Assembly (NCBI GenBank): GCA_031278145.1
Contig: JAITLA010000279.1
Span: 1-6,110 of the forward strand
Direction: 5' to 3'
Source: Eubacteriales Family XIII. Incertae Sedis bacterium
GTDB taxonomy: Bacteria > Bacillota_A > Clostridia > Peptostreptococcales > Anaerovoracaceae
Length of the DNA stretch: 6,110 nucleotides
Part shown: positions 5,922 through 6,110 of the stretch, piece after piece
How positions within the stretch are numbered: position 1 is the first letter of the stretch
Layout of the letters: each line of letters starts with the position of its first letter
Made by a program: the position numbers and the translations under genes
Notes under the pieces: model-generated
What the model saw: the letters and a program-made list of their open reading frames with translations, nothing else
Databases searched by the model: none
Told to the model about the DNA's origin: nothing

Positions 5922-6110
5922 TTATCGCGAGGCCCGCGTCTGCGTTTTCGTATCCCGCGGCGGGCACTTCGGGCCTTGTTGCTTGCGCGTGCGCGGGGTC
6001 CTTGCGCGCCCGCCGCTCACCGATACGCAAAGGCCCGCCGTGATGGGGACGGCGGCCGTGACGGCCAGGCTCGCGGTCACGCTGTAGGCGATCTCCACGG
6101 CGGCGTAGTC
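5922..6110 (-). CDS. C-terminal end of an unidentified protein with a likely membrane helix (partial)
   Basis: Reading the minus strand from the window edge gives 62 open codons ending in TAA (complement of 5922-5924). The third codon positions are almost all G or C over the first 30 codons, as in the M48 gene, which supports real coding. The sequence begins DYAAVEIAYSVTASLAVTAA, followed by PITAGLCVSV, and looks like a final membrane helix. A basic, low-complexity tail rich in R, K, T and P follows, of the kind expected at a cytoplasmic end. I do not recognise the family. The gene converges on the M48 peptidase gene with 32 bases between stop codons, and no clear bidirectional terminator is visible in that gap. 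The start and most of the gene lie beyond the window. Confidence 0.6.
   Translation of the reverse strand, partial: DYAAVEIAYSVTASLAVTAAVPITAGLCVSVSGGRARTPRTRKQQGPKCPPRDTKTQTRASR

Noticed and set aside
4567..6030. Minus-strand 487-codon open frame antisense to the M48 gene
   Set aside because: It has an extremely charged Arg/Glu/Gln-rich composition and no recognisable motif. It is the typical antisense shadow of a GC-rich gene, and the plus strand carries HEIGH and ExxxD motifs.

Overview
The window looks like a chromosomal piece from a GC-rich, Gram-positive, Clostridia-like bacterium. This is inferred from strong purine-rich ribosome binding sites, three good sigma-A-type promoters with 17-base spacers, and the protein families present. 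No rRNA or other phylogenetic marker is available to confirm it. The sequence is mosaic. The right end (about 3465-6110) has GC-rich codon use and ordinary housekeeping-type genes. Positions 325-2834 are visibly AT-richer and look acquired.

Layout, left to right. Positions 1-102 are the last 33 codons of an IS30-family transposase. They are followed by about 130 bases of element tail containing two GC-rich hairpins. A promoter at 260-288 then drives a compact two-gene restriction-modification cassette. The first gene is an adenine-N6 DNA methylase fused to a single type I-style specificity domain (325-1983). It overlaps by ATGA a second gene encoding a winged-helix (Mrr_N-like) plus HNH endonuclease (1980-2834). 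Directly after the endonuclease stop codon, with no spacer, comes a decayed internal piece of tryptophanyl-tRNA synthetase (2835-3188). It lacks both ATP-binding signatures and carries an in-frame internal deletion, so the cassette sits on a gene-debris junction.

A promoter at 3386-3414 starts a second unit. It holds an LCM/TcmP-family SAM-dependent methyltransferase (3465-4298), which overlaps by ATGA a small hydrophobic protein gene (4295-4473) that appears broken by a one-base deletion. A third promoter (4566-4594) and a strong ribosome binding site precede an intact M48 (Ste24-type) membrane metallopeptidase (4624-5889). Converging on it from the right is the C-terminal end of an unidentified GC-rich gene with a likely membrane helix (5922-6110, minus strand).

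How they work together. The fusion methylase should both recognise and modify its DNA site, and the HNH protein is the natural candidate for the cutting subunit, giving a minimal defence system with no separate HsdR or HsdS. The transposase end on one side and the shredded trpS copy on the other mark this as an accessory insertion hotspot. The methyltransferase and small membrane protein form a separate two-gene operon. The M48 protease is an independent gene.
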